Positions 7,155 to 15,129 of a stretch of 44,790 nt of DNA are shown one piece after another. Source of the stretch: an uncultured Verrucomicrobiota bacterium (lineage in GTDB: Bacteria > Verrucomicrobiota > Verrucomicrobiia > Limisphaerales > UBA9464). The notes below the pieces were generated by a model. The model did no database searches. It had not been told where the DNA came from and saw only the letters and a program-made list of their open reading frames with translations. The position numbers were made by a program, and so were the translations under genes. Within the stretch, counting starts at the first letter, position 1; the number at the start of each line of letters is the position of its first letter. The stretch covers positions 1-44,790 of the forward strand of contig CAITXU010000083.1 in assembly GCA_903896505.1 (NCBI GenBank), given 5' to 3'.

Positions 7155-8303
7155 ATGAACGGTTCCTCCAAGCATCTCGCCATCTCCCGTCACCTGCGGG
7201 AAAGCATCACGGGCGGCGTCTATCCGGCTGGAGCGCGTTTGCCGAGCGAATCCCAACTGGTTCGCCAGTGGAAGGTCTCACGTCCCACGGTCGCGAGGGC
7301 CTTGTTGGACCTGCAACGCGAGGGTCTGGTGGAACGGCGGGCCGGTTCCGGTTCTTATGTCCGAAGTCCATCCGCGTCGATTTCCATTTCCCAACGCCAA
7401 TTGGGCCTGCTGATTCCAGGGCTTGGAACGACAGAAATCTTCGAATTGGTCTGCGGGGAACTGGCGAGTCTGGCCCGGGCGATGGACTACGCGCTGCTGT
7501 GGGGCGGGTCCACCCATCCCCGCCACGATACGGATGCGAGCGTCGAACATGCCGATGAACTCTGCCAGCAGTTCATTCAACGCAAGGTCAATGGGGTGTT
7601 TTTTGCTCCATATGAATTGGTCCCGGGCAAGGAATCGGTGAATCGGCGCCTTGCGGAGTCGCTGCGGTTGGCGGGAATTCCGGTGGTCTTGCTGGACCGG
7701 GATTTGCAGTCTTTTCCACACCGAAGCGACTTCGATCTCGTCGGCATCGACAATGTGGGTGGAGGATTCCTCCTGGCGGATCACTTGATCAAATTGGGCT
7801 GCCGACGCATTTCCTTCGTGGCCCGCCATCAATCGGCACCGACGGTGGATGCCCGTATCGCAGGGGTCCGCGAAGCCTTTTTCCGCCATGGATTGGAACC
7901 CGGGCCGGGATGGGTTCGACTGGGGGATCCGTCAGACCTCAAGTTTGTTCGGTCACTAACCCCTGGATTGCTGACCGATGCCTTCATTTGCGCCAATGAT
8001 CACACGGCTTCGATCCTGTTGAAATCATTGGAAACGATCGGGGTCAAGGTTCCCAGGGATGTTCGGTTGGTGGGATTTGACGACGTCCGGTATGCGACAC
8101 TGCTCGGGGTCCCGCTGACCACCATCCATCAGCCTCGGCGCGAAATCGCCACGACGGCGCTCCGGGCCATGATCGATCGAATGAACGACCCATCGCTGCC
8201 GTCAAGGGCCATGACCCTGACCCCCCAATTGATCGTCCGAGAATCCTGCGGCGCCTATCTGGGGCGTACCGATATCCCCGGGGCGGGAGGGCGGGCAAGA
8301 TAA
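7155..8303 (+). CDS. GntR-type HTH/LacI-type sugar-binding transcriptional regulator
   Basis: The 382-residue protein has an N-terminal GntR winged helix (residues about 5-75: AGARLPSESQLVRQWKVSRP, then GLVERRAGSGSYV). A C-terminal periplasmic-binding-protein-like effector domain follows (GLLIPGL, VDARIAGVREAFFRHG, FICANDHTA, RLVGFDDVRY, LTTIHQPRREI). This is the AraR-like architecture of sugar-responsive repressors. Proximity to the binding protein/permease/kinase operon suggests it controls that operon in response to the sugar, although the pseudopilin-like gene lies in between. It is transcribed divergently from that cluster. The ligand cannot be read from the sequence. Confidence 0.88.
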   Translation: MNGSSKHLAISRHLRESITGGVYPAGARLPSESQLVRQWKVSRPTVARALLDLQREGLVERRAGSGSYVRSPSASISISQRQLGLLIPGLGTTEIFELVCGELASLARAMDYALLWGGSTHPRHDTDASVEHADELCQQFIQRKVNGVFFAPYELVPGKESVNRRLAESLRLAGIPVVLLDRDLQSFPHRSDFDLVGIDNVGGGFLLADHLIKLGCRRISFVARHQSAPTVDARIAGVREAFFRHGLEPGPGWVRLGDPSDLKFVRSLTPGLLTDAFICANDHTASILLKSLETIGVKVPRDVRLVGFDDVRYATLLGVPLTTIHQPRREIATTALRAMIDRMNDPSLPSRAMTLTPQLIVRESCGAYLGRTDIPGAGGRAR

Positions 8304-8718
8304 CACGAAGACGCGAAGACACGAAGGAGTATGGGAAGAAGGGAAGCGATCCGAACCGCCGCGGCTCACCGGGAGGTTCGCCCTACCATGACTTTGTGTA
8401 TCATCGATGCAACTTATTGAATACCATGCACATTGGTAGTGCGTGTCTCCTGCAGAGCCGGGACGGTTCGGACCACGCCCATTCCGCAAAGCCTCATCCC
8501 ATAGGGGCACAAGCGGCGGGACGCCGCCTCCACTCTCCCATTCCGCGCGGGCGAAACCAATGAGCCGTCCCCAGGAACAAGGTGCCTTTAGAATGGGCAA
8601 GGTGACGATCCCCGCAATGAACAGGGACTTGCAGGAGCGCGTCCCTCCGGACGCAGGTCCCTCCGCTGGAGTTACTTCCAACGAAGGGACAGGGAATCTG
8701 GTAAGCCCCTTATCCATA
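8304..8718. repeat. Intergenic island of mosaic dispersed repeats
   Basis: No gene is supported here. The stretch holds several repeat modules found elsewhere in the window. They are a GCGAAGACACGAAG-type motif (8305-8330), a GAACCGCCGCGGCTC module (8352-8388; again at 30812-30846), a reverse-oriented copy of the TTGCGGAATnnGCGTGG module (about 8470-8490), the GCGGCGGGACGCCGC palindrome (8513-8527; again at 18814 and 18936), and a 92-base module (8579-8670) matching 14781-14872. Confidence 0.6.
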
Positions 8719-9507
8719 TCATGGTTCCGAGTCGGCCAGTTCGAGAACCTCGAGGATTCGGCTGAATGAGTTTCTCAAGGAACTGTAGTCGGTGGTGTCG
8801 ACCGTGAATCGGGCATTGAGGTTTTTCAGGGATACCGCGTGCCCGTCGGCATAGATGGCATCGGCAAACTGTTGTTTGTGATTCGTCCGGGTTTTGACAT
8901 TGAAAGCTCCGAGGTCCGGAGGAGCAACGAACTGCACGTCTATGGCCAGCGCACGGATGGGTTGTCCGCGACGGTTGGGTCCGAGGCTGTCGAGACGGAT
9001 GTTCGATGGAGGTGTGTTGGTGCCGGGGGGATCGAACAGATTGGTGTTGCCCGCATGCCGATAGTAGTAGCTGCCCTGAGCCTGACCACGCCCCACTCGC
9101 GCCAGTTCGGCGTCCGCGTCCAACGGTTGGTCCGCCCCCGGACAGAACAAGACTTTGGGTCGGCGGGCGAGATCGTTGGTGAGCAGCAGACCAAGGGCGG
9201 CCACCGGACCTGAGGCCAGAGAAAGCACGCTGGTGGGGGCACCCGTGGAAGGATAGAGGTCGGCGGGACTGATAAAGGGAGGGGCCTTGGGGCCATAGGG
9301 AATCAGTCCAAGGTTATCGTCGGAGTAGGTGTGGATGGCGACCCCGATTTGCCGCAGGTTCGACAGGCAGACTGTCCGGTTGGCTCGAGCCTTGGCCGCG
9401 GCCAGCCCCGGCAAGAGGAGCGCGGCGAGAATGGCAATGATCGCGATGACCACCAGGAGCTCGACTAGAGTAAAGCCGGGCAATCCCCGGGACGACAGTG
9501 AAACCAT
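8719..9507 (-). CDS. Prepilin-type secreted protein with H-X-DG-like tail (pseudopilin-like 2)
   Basis: With a start at 9507 ([11 protein letters not shown]) the product has 262 residues. The next segment, [25 protein letters not shown], is a canonical prepilin signal with a short leader; the frame is open to 9723, but that reading would put 70 unrelated residues before the signal. It then has [20 protein letters not shown], typical of the family. A C-terminal [18 protein letters not shown] replaces the usual H-X9-DG. GAGGAAA lies just upstream of the chosen ATG, closer than ideal. It ends next to a repeat-rich island and follows two paralogous secreted proteins in the same orientation. Confidence 0.82.
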   Translation of the reverse strand: MVSLSSRGLPGFTLVELLVVIAIIAILAALLLPGLAAAKARANRTVCLSNLRQIGVAIHTYSDDNLGLIPYGPKAPPFISPADLYPSTGAPTSVLSLASGPVAALGLLLTNDLARRPKVLFCPGADQPLDADAELARVGRGQAQGSYYYRHAGNTNLFDPPGTNTPPSNIRLDSLGPNRRGQPIRALAIDVQFVAPPDLGAFNVKTRTNHKQQFADAIYADGHAVSLKNLNARFTVDTTDYSSLRNSFSRILEVLELADSEP

Positions 9508-9685
9508 TTTCCTCGAGGGAAACACCCGGGCGACATTGCGCGCGATGCCCACACTTTTCGGACGGCCCGAAGAGGGAATCCAGCACTGGCGGAAGGCAGA
9601 TGGCAGGTAAACCGGGTTCACAAACGGCGGCCACTGGAGCCACGAAAACCATGCTCCGGATATCGCCAACCTTGAGCAGATTACC

Positions 9686-10639
9686 TCAATTTTTTGGCAA
9701 AACCAATACCCGATAGAAGGCACGCTGGGGGTCTGGCTCCGAAATCAACACCTCGGCGATACCACCCTGCGGAGAAAGCGTCGGCCCGAGGTTCGACCAC
9801 AACGTCAAATCCTTGGAGGTCTGAGGCTGGTAGACGCATCCCGAAGTTGCCGACCAGGATAATTGATAACCGTTCGCCGTCGGTGAAAGGGCGATGGTGG
9901 GTCCCAGATGCTGCCGTATCGTCAGCCGCACGTTATCCAAGTCCCAATATCCTCCCAACAGATCGTGGGTCGTGGTGGACAACAATCGAATCCCGAGATG
10001 CTTGCCCGCCCATGGGTCGTCGACCGTGACCACCGGGGACTCGACCGTGAAGTCCTGAAAATGGACATGGTCTGGGAAAACATCCATCGAATGAGAAATA
10101 ACATTGGAGACCACGGTGACCAGGTTGGTTCCGCTTTCGCGATAGTAGAGTTCCAGCTGCAAGGTGGTTCCGTCCCTCAACTGGCTTCCGGGACCACCAA
10201 TGACCCCCACCGTCAATCGGTAGCTATGATTCGGCTCGAATCGGACATCCAACCGATGGTCGGGAGTGGTGCCGGTACTGCCGATGGAATCGTAATCCTG
10301 AAACAGGCCGACACCGGGGTAGGAAAAGAGGTAGAGCGCCTGGCGCAGATCGCAGTTAACGATGTGGTCCGCAGCGCCCGTCGGCGGGTTCAAGAAAAGG
10401 CCGGTCTCGGCCACCCAGGGAAAACCAAGGGACTCGTCGAAGTCGGCGGGCTTAGGGGTCTTCTGCCACGCATCCACCGATGGCGCAGCGTAAGGAGTCG
10501 TTGGAGACTCGAAGGATCCATTGGGCACGATCACCGGCGTTTCGATAATCGTTTCGGCCCGGATCATTTCGGTCAGGGCGGCCAATATAATGGCCGCCCC
10601 GAAGACCAATCGCCATCGTCCTGGGAGCCGAAATGACAT
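9686..10639 (-). CDS. Secreted protein, paralogue of the adjacent PEP-CTERM protein
   Basis: The 317-residue precursor has a signal peptide ([19 protein letters not shown]). A beta-rich domain begins [12 protein letters not shown] and contains [13 protein letters not shown] and [12 protein letters not shown]. The same three motifs occur in the same order in the neighbouring 255-residue protein, so the two are tandem duplicates. Here, instead of a PEP-CTERM anchor, the C-terminus is a second beta domain ([30 protein letters not shown]). That pattern is common in verrucomicrobial secreted proteins and may serve as a carbohydrate-binding or sorting module. The gene starts 27 bases after its paralogue ends. 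Function unknown. Confidence 0.75.
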   Translation of the reverse strand: MSFRLPGRWRLVFGAAIILAALTEMIRAETIIETPVIVPNGSFESPTTPYAAPSVDAWQKTPKPADFDESLGFPWVAETGLFLNPPTGAADHIVNCDLRQALYLFSYPGVGLFQDYDSIGSTGTTPDHRLDVRFEPNHSYRLTVGVIGGPGSQLRDGTTLQLELYYRESGTNLVTVVSNVISHSMDVFPDHVHFQDFTVESPVVTVDDPWAGKHLGIRLLSTTTHDLLGGYWDLDNVRLTIRQHLGPTIALSPTANGYQLSWSATSGCVYQPQTSKDLTLWSNLGPTLSPQGGIAEVLISEPDPQRAFYRVLVLPKN

Positions 10640-10666
10640 TTGTTGGACGCGCCGCAGGAAACCCGA

Positions 10667-11434
10667 TTAACGGCGGGCTTTCAGGAAGCGGGGGGCGAGG
10701 AAAAGTCCACTCAACCCAAGTGCGGCGAGCGCCCAGGTGGAGGGCTCGGGAACAACGGTCGTGGTGGCCGTCAGGCGGACGTTATCAAGGTCCCAATAGG
10801 CGGAACCCGAGCCGGAGCTCACCAACAGCTGGATTCCAATGGCTTTGCCGGCCCAGGCGTCGCCCGCTTGGACTGCCGGGATAACGACGCTGGAGTCAAT
10901 CAAGTGGGTCTTGTTGGGATAGCCGCCAGGAACGATGGTTTCGCCAACAGTGGTCTGGGTTGTCCCGTTGAGGTAAAAGAGGCTGAGCGAGAAAGTGTCC
11001 GAGGATGTTACCAATGCATTCGCGGTCAATCCAACGGTGAGCGCGTAAGAGACACCAACCTGAAAAACGCCATCAGGGGACGACAACAGCTGTTGGACAC
11101 CGGTGCCGGGAATGTTCAAGGCGTAAGCCGCCTGAACTCCGTCGACGTTGTCGATGGTGTTTCCAACACTTTCGGGGGCATTGTAGAAGTTGCCGAAGAA
11201 TTGAAACGACGTGGAATCACCCGGGTTGGGGAGCTTGGTCCAACTGTCGACGTTCAAGGTGACGCCGTTAGGATTCAGAGCGGACTGCGACTCAAACGAA
11301 CCATTGGGCACGATGACCGGGACCGTCAGGGTGGTCTGAGCAGAAAGATTGGCAACGGTGGCACTCAAGACCAGAAGTCCGGTCATGGAACGATTCCATT
11401 CAGTGGGCAAAAAACGGGGATATTTCATATTCAA
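10667..11434 (-). CDS. PEP-CTERM sorting domain secreted protein
   Basis: The 255-residue precursor has a hydrophobic signal (SMTGLLVLSATVANLSA), then [12 protein letters not shown] and a beta-sandwich-like domain with DAWAGKAIGIQLL and [12 protein letters not shown]. It ends in VPEPSTWALAALGLSGLFL and a basic tail. The tail is a textbook PEP-CTERM signal, processed by an exosortase and delivered to the cell surface or exopolysaccharide layer. No exosortase is in the window. Ser/Thr-rich composition fits the family. The start could be ATG 11434 or the second ATG at 11428; no good ribosome-binding site separates them. It lies upstream of its paralogue and of pseudopilin-like 2. Confidence 0.83.
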   Translation of the reverse strand: MNMKYPRFLPTEWNRSMTGLLVLSATVANLSAQTTLTVPVIVPNGSFESQSALNPNGVTLNVDSWTKLPNPGDSTSFQFFGNFYNAPESVGNTIDNVDGVQAAYALNIPGTGVQQLLSSPDGVFQVGVSYALTVGLTANALVTSSDTFSLSLFYLNGTTQTTVGETIVPGGYPNKTHLIDSSVVIPAVQAGDAWAGKAIGIQLLVSSGSGSAYWDLDNVRLTATTTVVPEPSTWALAALGLSGLFLAPRFLKARR

Positions 11435-11607
11435 TGGACCAAGGGTTTAATTGGATGGGGAACGACCTGAATTGACCAATGATTTAGACAAGGGACGAAA
11501 GCAGCCGACAAACCAAAGGCATGCCGTGAAGGAGCCGGTCACCTCAATACGCAGAACACGACGAAACTTGGCGGGAAAAATTCGACCGCTCAAGTCCAAT
11601 CTGAGGG

Positions 11608-12504
11608 TCAAGACTTGATGTCGCGAAGTTGAAACATGGTGGCACCGATGACGAAGAACGTCAGATTGTACCCCACCAGCAGGGAAAGCGATTCGCCCAT
11701 TTCGGACCATGGAACCTGTTGTTCAAGAATGAGTTTCCATGTATCAAGATGGTGGGTGAGGAACCAGCCCTGATATTCTGAGAACCAGGGGATGTTCATC
11801 AGCACGGCATTGGCGAATAGGACGGTGAGGGCCAGGATGGTCGCGGCGGCCGGCTTCATGTTGAAGCAAGAGAAGACGAACCCCAGCCCCATGACGGTCA
11901 CGGTCTTGGTGGCCAGCAGCAGATGGGCAAAGGCGAACCGCCAGAGGCCATCCCCTGTCGAAAAGACGCTAAATCCGCCGCCGGATTCCAGACGCAGGGC
12001 AAACAGTCCGCCGAAGGGGAACCACGGTAAGGCCAGAGCCAGACCAAAGACACCCAGCGACAGGGAGAGACAAACTGAAAAAAAGGCCCCAGCCAGCCAT
12101 TTGACTCCGAGCAGTCGGACCCGGGATATCGGGCGGGCGAGGACCATTCGGAGCGTCCCCTCCTCCGCTTCCTTGGCCACTAAATCGCCCCCGACGAGGG
12201 CGGCATAGAGCGGCAGCAGAAGGAAGGCGATGGGCAGAACCACCTGGGTGGCAATGGTCAGAGAGGTCAGGTATTGCTCGACCGGGTAGCCCCCACTTTC
12301 CAACTGACGCTTCAACCCCCGGGTGGCATGGCCGAACCGAAACATCAGGATCACGGCGTTTTGCGCCAGCAGGAAGGCACCAAAGCCGATGTAGGTGCGC
12401 CGTTTGCCAAACAATTTGATCAGTTCGTTGCGGAACTGGTGCCAGAAAAGGTAGCCGGATGCCCACCGGGACGGGGCTCGGGAAGGCTCGGGACGTGGAA
12501 TCAT
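11608..12504 (-). CDS. ABC-2 type transporter permease
   Basis: The 298-residue protein has an N-terminal cytoplasmic stretch ending NELIKLFGKRRTYIGFG and six hydrophobic segments. It carries the ABC-2 hallmark EAEEGTLRMVLARPISR (about residues 113-129) between segments two and three. It should form the membrane part of an exporter with the ATPase encoded immediately upstream; the two overlap by ATGA at 12501-12504. It is the last gene of a four-gene coupled operon with a pseudopilin. Substrate unknown; related pairs export drugs, lipids or polysaccharide, or support gliding. Confidence 0.87.
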   Translation of the reverse strand: MIPRPEPSRAPSRWASGYLFWHQFRNELIKLFGKRRTYIGFGAFLLAQNAVILMFRFGHATRGLKRQLESGGYPVEQYLTSLTIATQVVLPIAFLLLPLYAALVGGDLVAKEAEEGTLRMVLARPISRVRLLGVKWLAGAFFSVCLSLSLGVFGLALALPWFPFGGLFALRLESGGGFSVFSTGDGLWRFAFAHLLLATKTVTVMGLGFVFSCFNMKPAAATILALTVLFANAVLMNIPWFSEYQGWFLTHHLDTWKLILEQQVPWSEMGESLSLLVGYNLTFFVIGATMFQLRDIKS

Positions 12505-13412
12505 TGGGGAACTGCGGGCTCGCGACGGGATTGGATCAGTCCGAGGTAGAACTCTTCCAGGGTGGCTTGAAGGGGCGTCATCTCATGCAAGGGAAAGCCA
12601 TGGGTCACTAGAAACCGGGCCACCGAAGCCGTACCGACTCCGGGGGCGAGGGCAAATCGATGTTCGGCTGCAGATTCCCGAACCAAACCGGCCTCGATGA
12701 GCATCGCGACGGCGCGTGGGAAATCATCTGTCACCAACCGCACCCATTCCGGTGCGGCAAGAGCGGAGCTCAACGGTCCGTCGAACATCTTACGTCCCCG
12801 ATCGAGGATGGCGACGTGGGAGCAGATCTGCTGGACCTCGGACAATTGGTGCGACGAGAGGAGAATGGTCAAGCCGAGCTCGGCGTGGAGTCGGCGGATG
12901 GTGCGTCGGAGTTCATGGATGCCTTCCGGATCGAGGCCGTTGGCGGGTTCGTCGAGGATGAGGAGTTCCGGGTGGGGAAGGAGTGCCTGAGCCAGGGCAA
13001 GGCGAGCCTTCATTCCATGAGAATAGGTCCGGACGGCGGACCGTGCTCGTCCCTCGAGACCAACCCACGTCAGCACCTCCGTCATTCGGGCCCGGGAAAC
13101 CGAAGCGGTGTAGTTGGTCAATATCTCCAGATTCCGCCAACCGCTGAGGTAGTCGTAAAAGACCGGGGCCTCGAAGATGGCCCCCACCCGCGATAAGGCC
13201 TGGGAACGATTTCGAGTGACGTCATACCCCCCGATCATCGCCGAGCCAGAGGTGGGCCACACCTGCCCCAGCAGCATACCAATGGTGGTGCTCTTTCCGG
13301 CGCCGTTGTGCCCCAGCAGTCCAAAGATGCAACCGTGAGGAACCGCAAGGCTGAGCGCCTCCACGGCCGTGCGGCCCCTAAACTCCTTGTGCAACTGACG
13401 CAGCTCGATCAT
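12501..13412 (-). CDS. ABC transporter ATP-binding protein (ABC-2 exporter type)
   Basis: The 303-residue protein has all ABC ATPase motifs: Walker A GHNGAGKS (34-41), signature [15 protein letters not shown], Walker [14 protein letters not shown] and H-loop [12 protein letters not shown]-terminal extension of about 80 residues follows, as in CcmA/DrrA-type exporters. YSHGM instead of LSGGQ is normal for this subgroup. It overlaps the pseudopilin gene at its start (ATGA 13409-13412) and the permease gene at its end (12501-12504), so all three should be made in fixed proportion. It acts at the cytoplasmic face of the permease. Confidence 0.92.
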   Translation of the reverse strand: MIELRQLHKEFRGRTAVEALSLAVPHGCIFGLLGHNGAGKSTTIGMLLGQVWPTSGSAMIGGYDVTRNRSQALSRVGAIFEAPVFYDYLSGWRNLEILTNYTASVSRARMTEVLTWVGLEGRARSAVRTYSHGMKARLALAQALLPHPELLILDEPANGLDPEGIHELRRTIRRLHAELGLTILLSSHQLSEVQQICSHVAILDRGRKMFDGPLSSALAAPEWVRLVTDDFPRAVAMLIEAGLVRESAAEHRFALAPGVGTASVARFLVTHGFPLHEMTPLQATLEEFYLGLIQSRREPAVPQ

Positions 13413-13951
13413 GGGCGGTTGGGATCGATATCCACGGTGAAGGTGGTCTTGACGGCACCGTCGGCGTACAGATGGTTTTTTCCCTTACCGGCACCGAGGG
13501 CGGCATGAAATCCGGATTGATCACTGAAGACCGCGATCCCGTTTTCTTTCACGGAGAGGCCCATGACCTTCAGGGCAGCTGCCGGTTGACCATTCAGCAG
13601 AAAGTTCCAGAAATAACTGGAGCCGGTTTCTTCATACCATTTCTCCCTGTCACTGGGGCACTTCAAGACCTGAGCATTCCCCAGCTTGCCGCCCAAGACC
13701 TCCTGAATGCCGGTCCCCAAGGTCGGGGGAAGATTTCGCCCGCCGTTTTGCATTACTGGAAACCGTTCCTGGCTTTCGTCGAGGTACAACCGCAGGGCAA
13801 TTCCAACCTGCTTAAGGTTTGATAGGCAGGCGATGGACCGAGCTCGCTCGGTGGCACTGGAGATTCCGGGGAGAAGGAGGGCTGCCAGCAATCCAATGAT
13901 GGCCAGGACCACCAAAAGCTCGACCAGAGTAAAGGCCTGACGTCGTCTCAT
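13409..13951 (-). CDS. Pseudopilin-like protein encoded inside an ABC exporter operon
   Basis: The 180-residue product has a very short leader (MRRRQA) and the prepilin signal [23 protein letters not shown] (Glu at +5). [20 protein letters not shown] and a C-terminal [17 protein letters not shown] follow, a reduced H-X-DG tail. It is shorter than the two other pseudopilin-like proteins here. ATGA overlaps on both sides (13948-13951 and 13409-13412) tie it to a membrane-anchored protein upstream and an ABC ATPase downstream. After prepilin peptidase cleavage it would sit in the inner membrane with its globular part in the periplasm. Its role in an ABC operon is unknown. Confidence 0.85.
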   Translation of the reverse strand: MRRRQAFTLVELLVVLAIIGLLAALLLPGISSATERARSIACLSNLKQVGIALRLYLDESQERFPVMQNGGRNLPPTLGTGIQEVLGGKLGNAQVLKCPSDREKWYEETGSSYFWNFLLNGQPAAALKVMGLSVKENGIAVFSDQSGFHAALGAGKGKNHLYADGAVKTTFTVDIDPNRP

Positions 13952-14598
13952 GGTCCCGGGTCTCTTGAAAACCGCGGTTGCCGAAACAGGCGCCCGCTAT
14001 TCATGGACTCCTGTAACGCTTCCAAGACGGGGGCCAATTCCGCCTTCATCTGCGGCGAACTGGTGTCGTAAAAGGTCTGAAGGCCGGCCTTGACTGCCTT
14101 CTCCTGGAGCTCGGGCGACCAGGTCGGAGGCTGATTGGTGTCGGTGGATGCCAGGTCCGGCGGCTGGTTGGTGGTCCACCGCTCCCTGGCTTCCCGGATG
14201 TTTTTCAGGGAGTTGGCGATGGCTTCACGCCGTTTGGCTTCGGGCATTTGCTCGAAGGCGGTGATCATTTGCCGGAATCCCATCGGCAAGGTGGCCTCGA
14301 TGAACTGGCCTTTTTCAGCCTCAGTCATCTGTGCCAGCCAGCGATCGATTTCCCCTTGGAACCGGGCTTGTTGGCGCTGCTCGATGGTCAGGGCGTTCAA
14401 CATCTCCGCCAATCGCCGGAGTGCCCGTGTGCGGGCAGGCCCCGTCAAATGAGCCAAATCGGTATCGTGAAGAAACGCCCGGACTTTTTCAGGAGTCACC
14501 CGGGAACGTCGAACCATCTCGAACCCGCCAAAAGCCAGTCCCCAGGCAACCAACAGCGAGATCCCTGCCGTGATCAAGGTCCGACGCTGGAAATTCAC
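13948..14598 (-). CDS. Membrane-anchored helical protein, first gene of the pseudopilin/ABC operon
   Basis: The 216-residue protein has one N-terminal membrane helix ([19 protein letters not shown], about residues 8-26). The rest is a charged, helix-rich periplasmic or cytoplasmic part ([39 protein letters not shown]). A Thr/Pro/Gln-rich linker (about 140-165) and a last helical stretch ([16 protein letters not shown]) follow. No family was recognised. The ATG at 14598 gives the short basic n-region expected. It overlaps the pseudopilin gene by ATGA (13948-13951) and is probably the first gene after the promoter. The helical repeats suggest a scaffold or partner protein for the pseudopilin or the exporter, which is only inference. 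Confidence 0.72.
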   Translation of the reverse strand: MNFQRRTLITAGISLLVAWGLAFGGFEMVRRSRVTPEKVRAFLHDTDLAHLTGPARTRALRRLAEMLNALTIEQRQQARFQGEIDRWLAQMTEAEKGQFIEATLPMGFRQMITAFEQMPEAKRREAIANSLKNIREARERWTTNQPPDLASTDTNQPPTWSPELQEKAVKAGLQTFYDTSSPQMKAELAPVLEALQESMNSGRLFRQPRFSRDPGP

Positions 14599-15129
14599 CT
14601 GCAGAGGCTAAAGGGAAAATCATGAGGGGGCAATGTGGGAAGGGTCCTGCGGTCCTGCGGACGGCGATTTGGCTTCGCCTCTGCGAAACAGGCGTGGTTT
14701 GGACCGCCTGCGGACGAGACGTCCGCGTTCCCAGGGTGGGTGCGATTCGGACCGTCAGAGGGGCGGCGGGAACCTTGTCGAGGTGCCTTGAAAACGAGGG
14801 AAGTGATGATCCCCGCAATGATTGGGGACTTGCAGGAGCGCGTCCCTCCGTTGGATGTCCCTCCTTCGGAGGAACTTGCGTTCGGACGGCGAAGCAGCTT
14901 CGCTTTTGCGGAATGAGCGTGGCGCGAACCGCCTGCGGACGAGACGTCCGCGTTCCCGGGGAAGGCGCGGTCCGGACCGCCTCCGCTCTTCCCATGCTTC
15001 TTCGCGTCTTCGTGGTTTCTTGTGAGTCCAATGCCATGGATATCTCACGAAACCACGAAGAAGCGAAAATCAGAGAATCACTTTATTTCAATGGCGTTTG
15101 CTGGAGATGTCAGGGCCGGCAAAAAGCCA
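14599..15129. repeat. Intergenic island with two copies of a palindromic repeat unit
   Basis: About 530 bases without a supported gene. Two copies of one unit lie in tandem at 14653-14732 and 14881-14957. Each has a GGACGGCGA...CTTCGC half followed by CGCCTGCGGACGAGACGTCC and GCGTTCCC. Between them, 14781-14872 matches the module at 8579-8670. At the end, 15001-15066 holds an inverted repeat of CTTCGTGGTTTC (near 15010) and GAAACCACGAAG (near 15050). Short frames crossing this stretch are translations of the repeats and were not accepted as genes. Confidence 0.65.
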
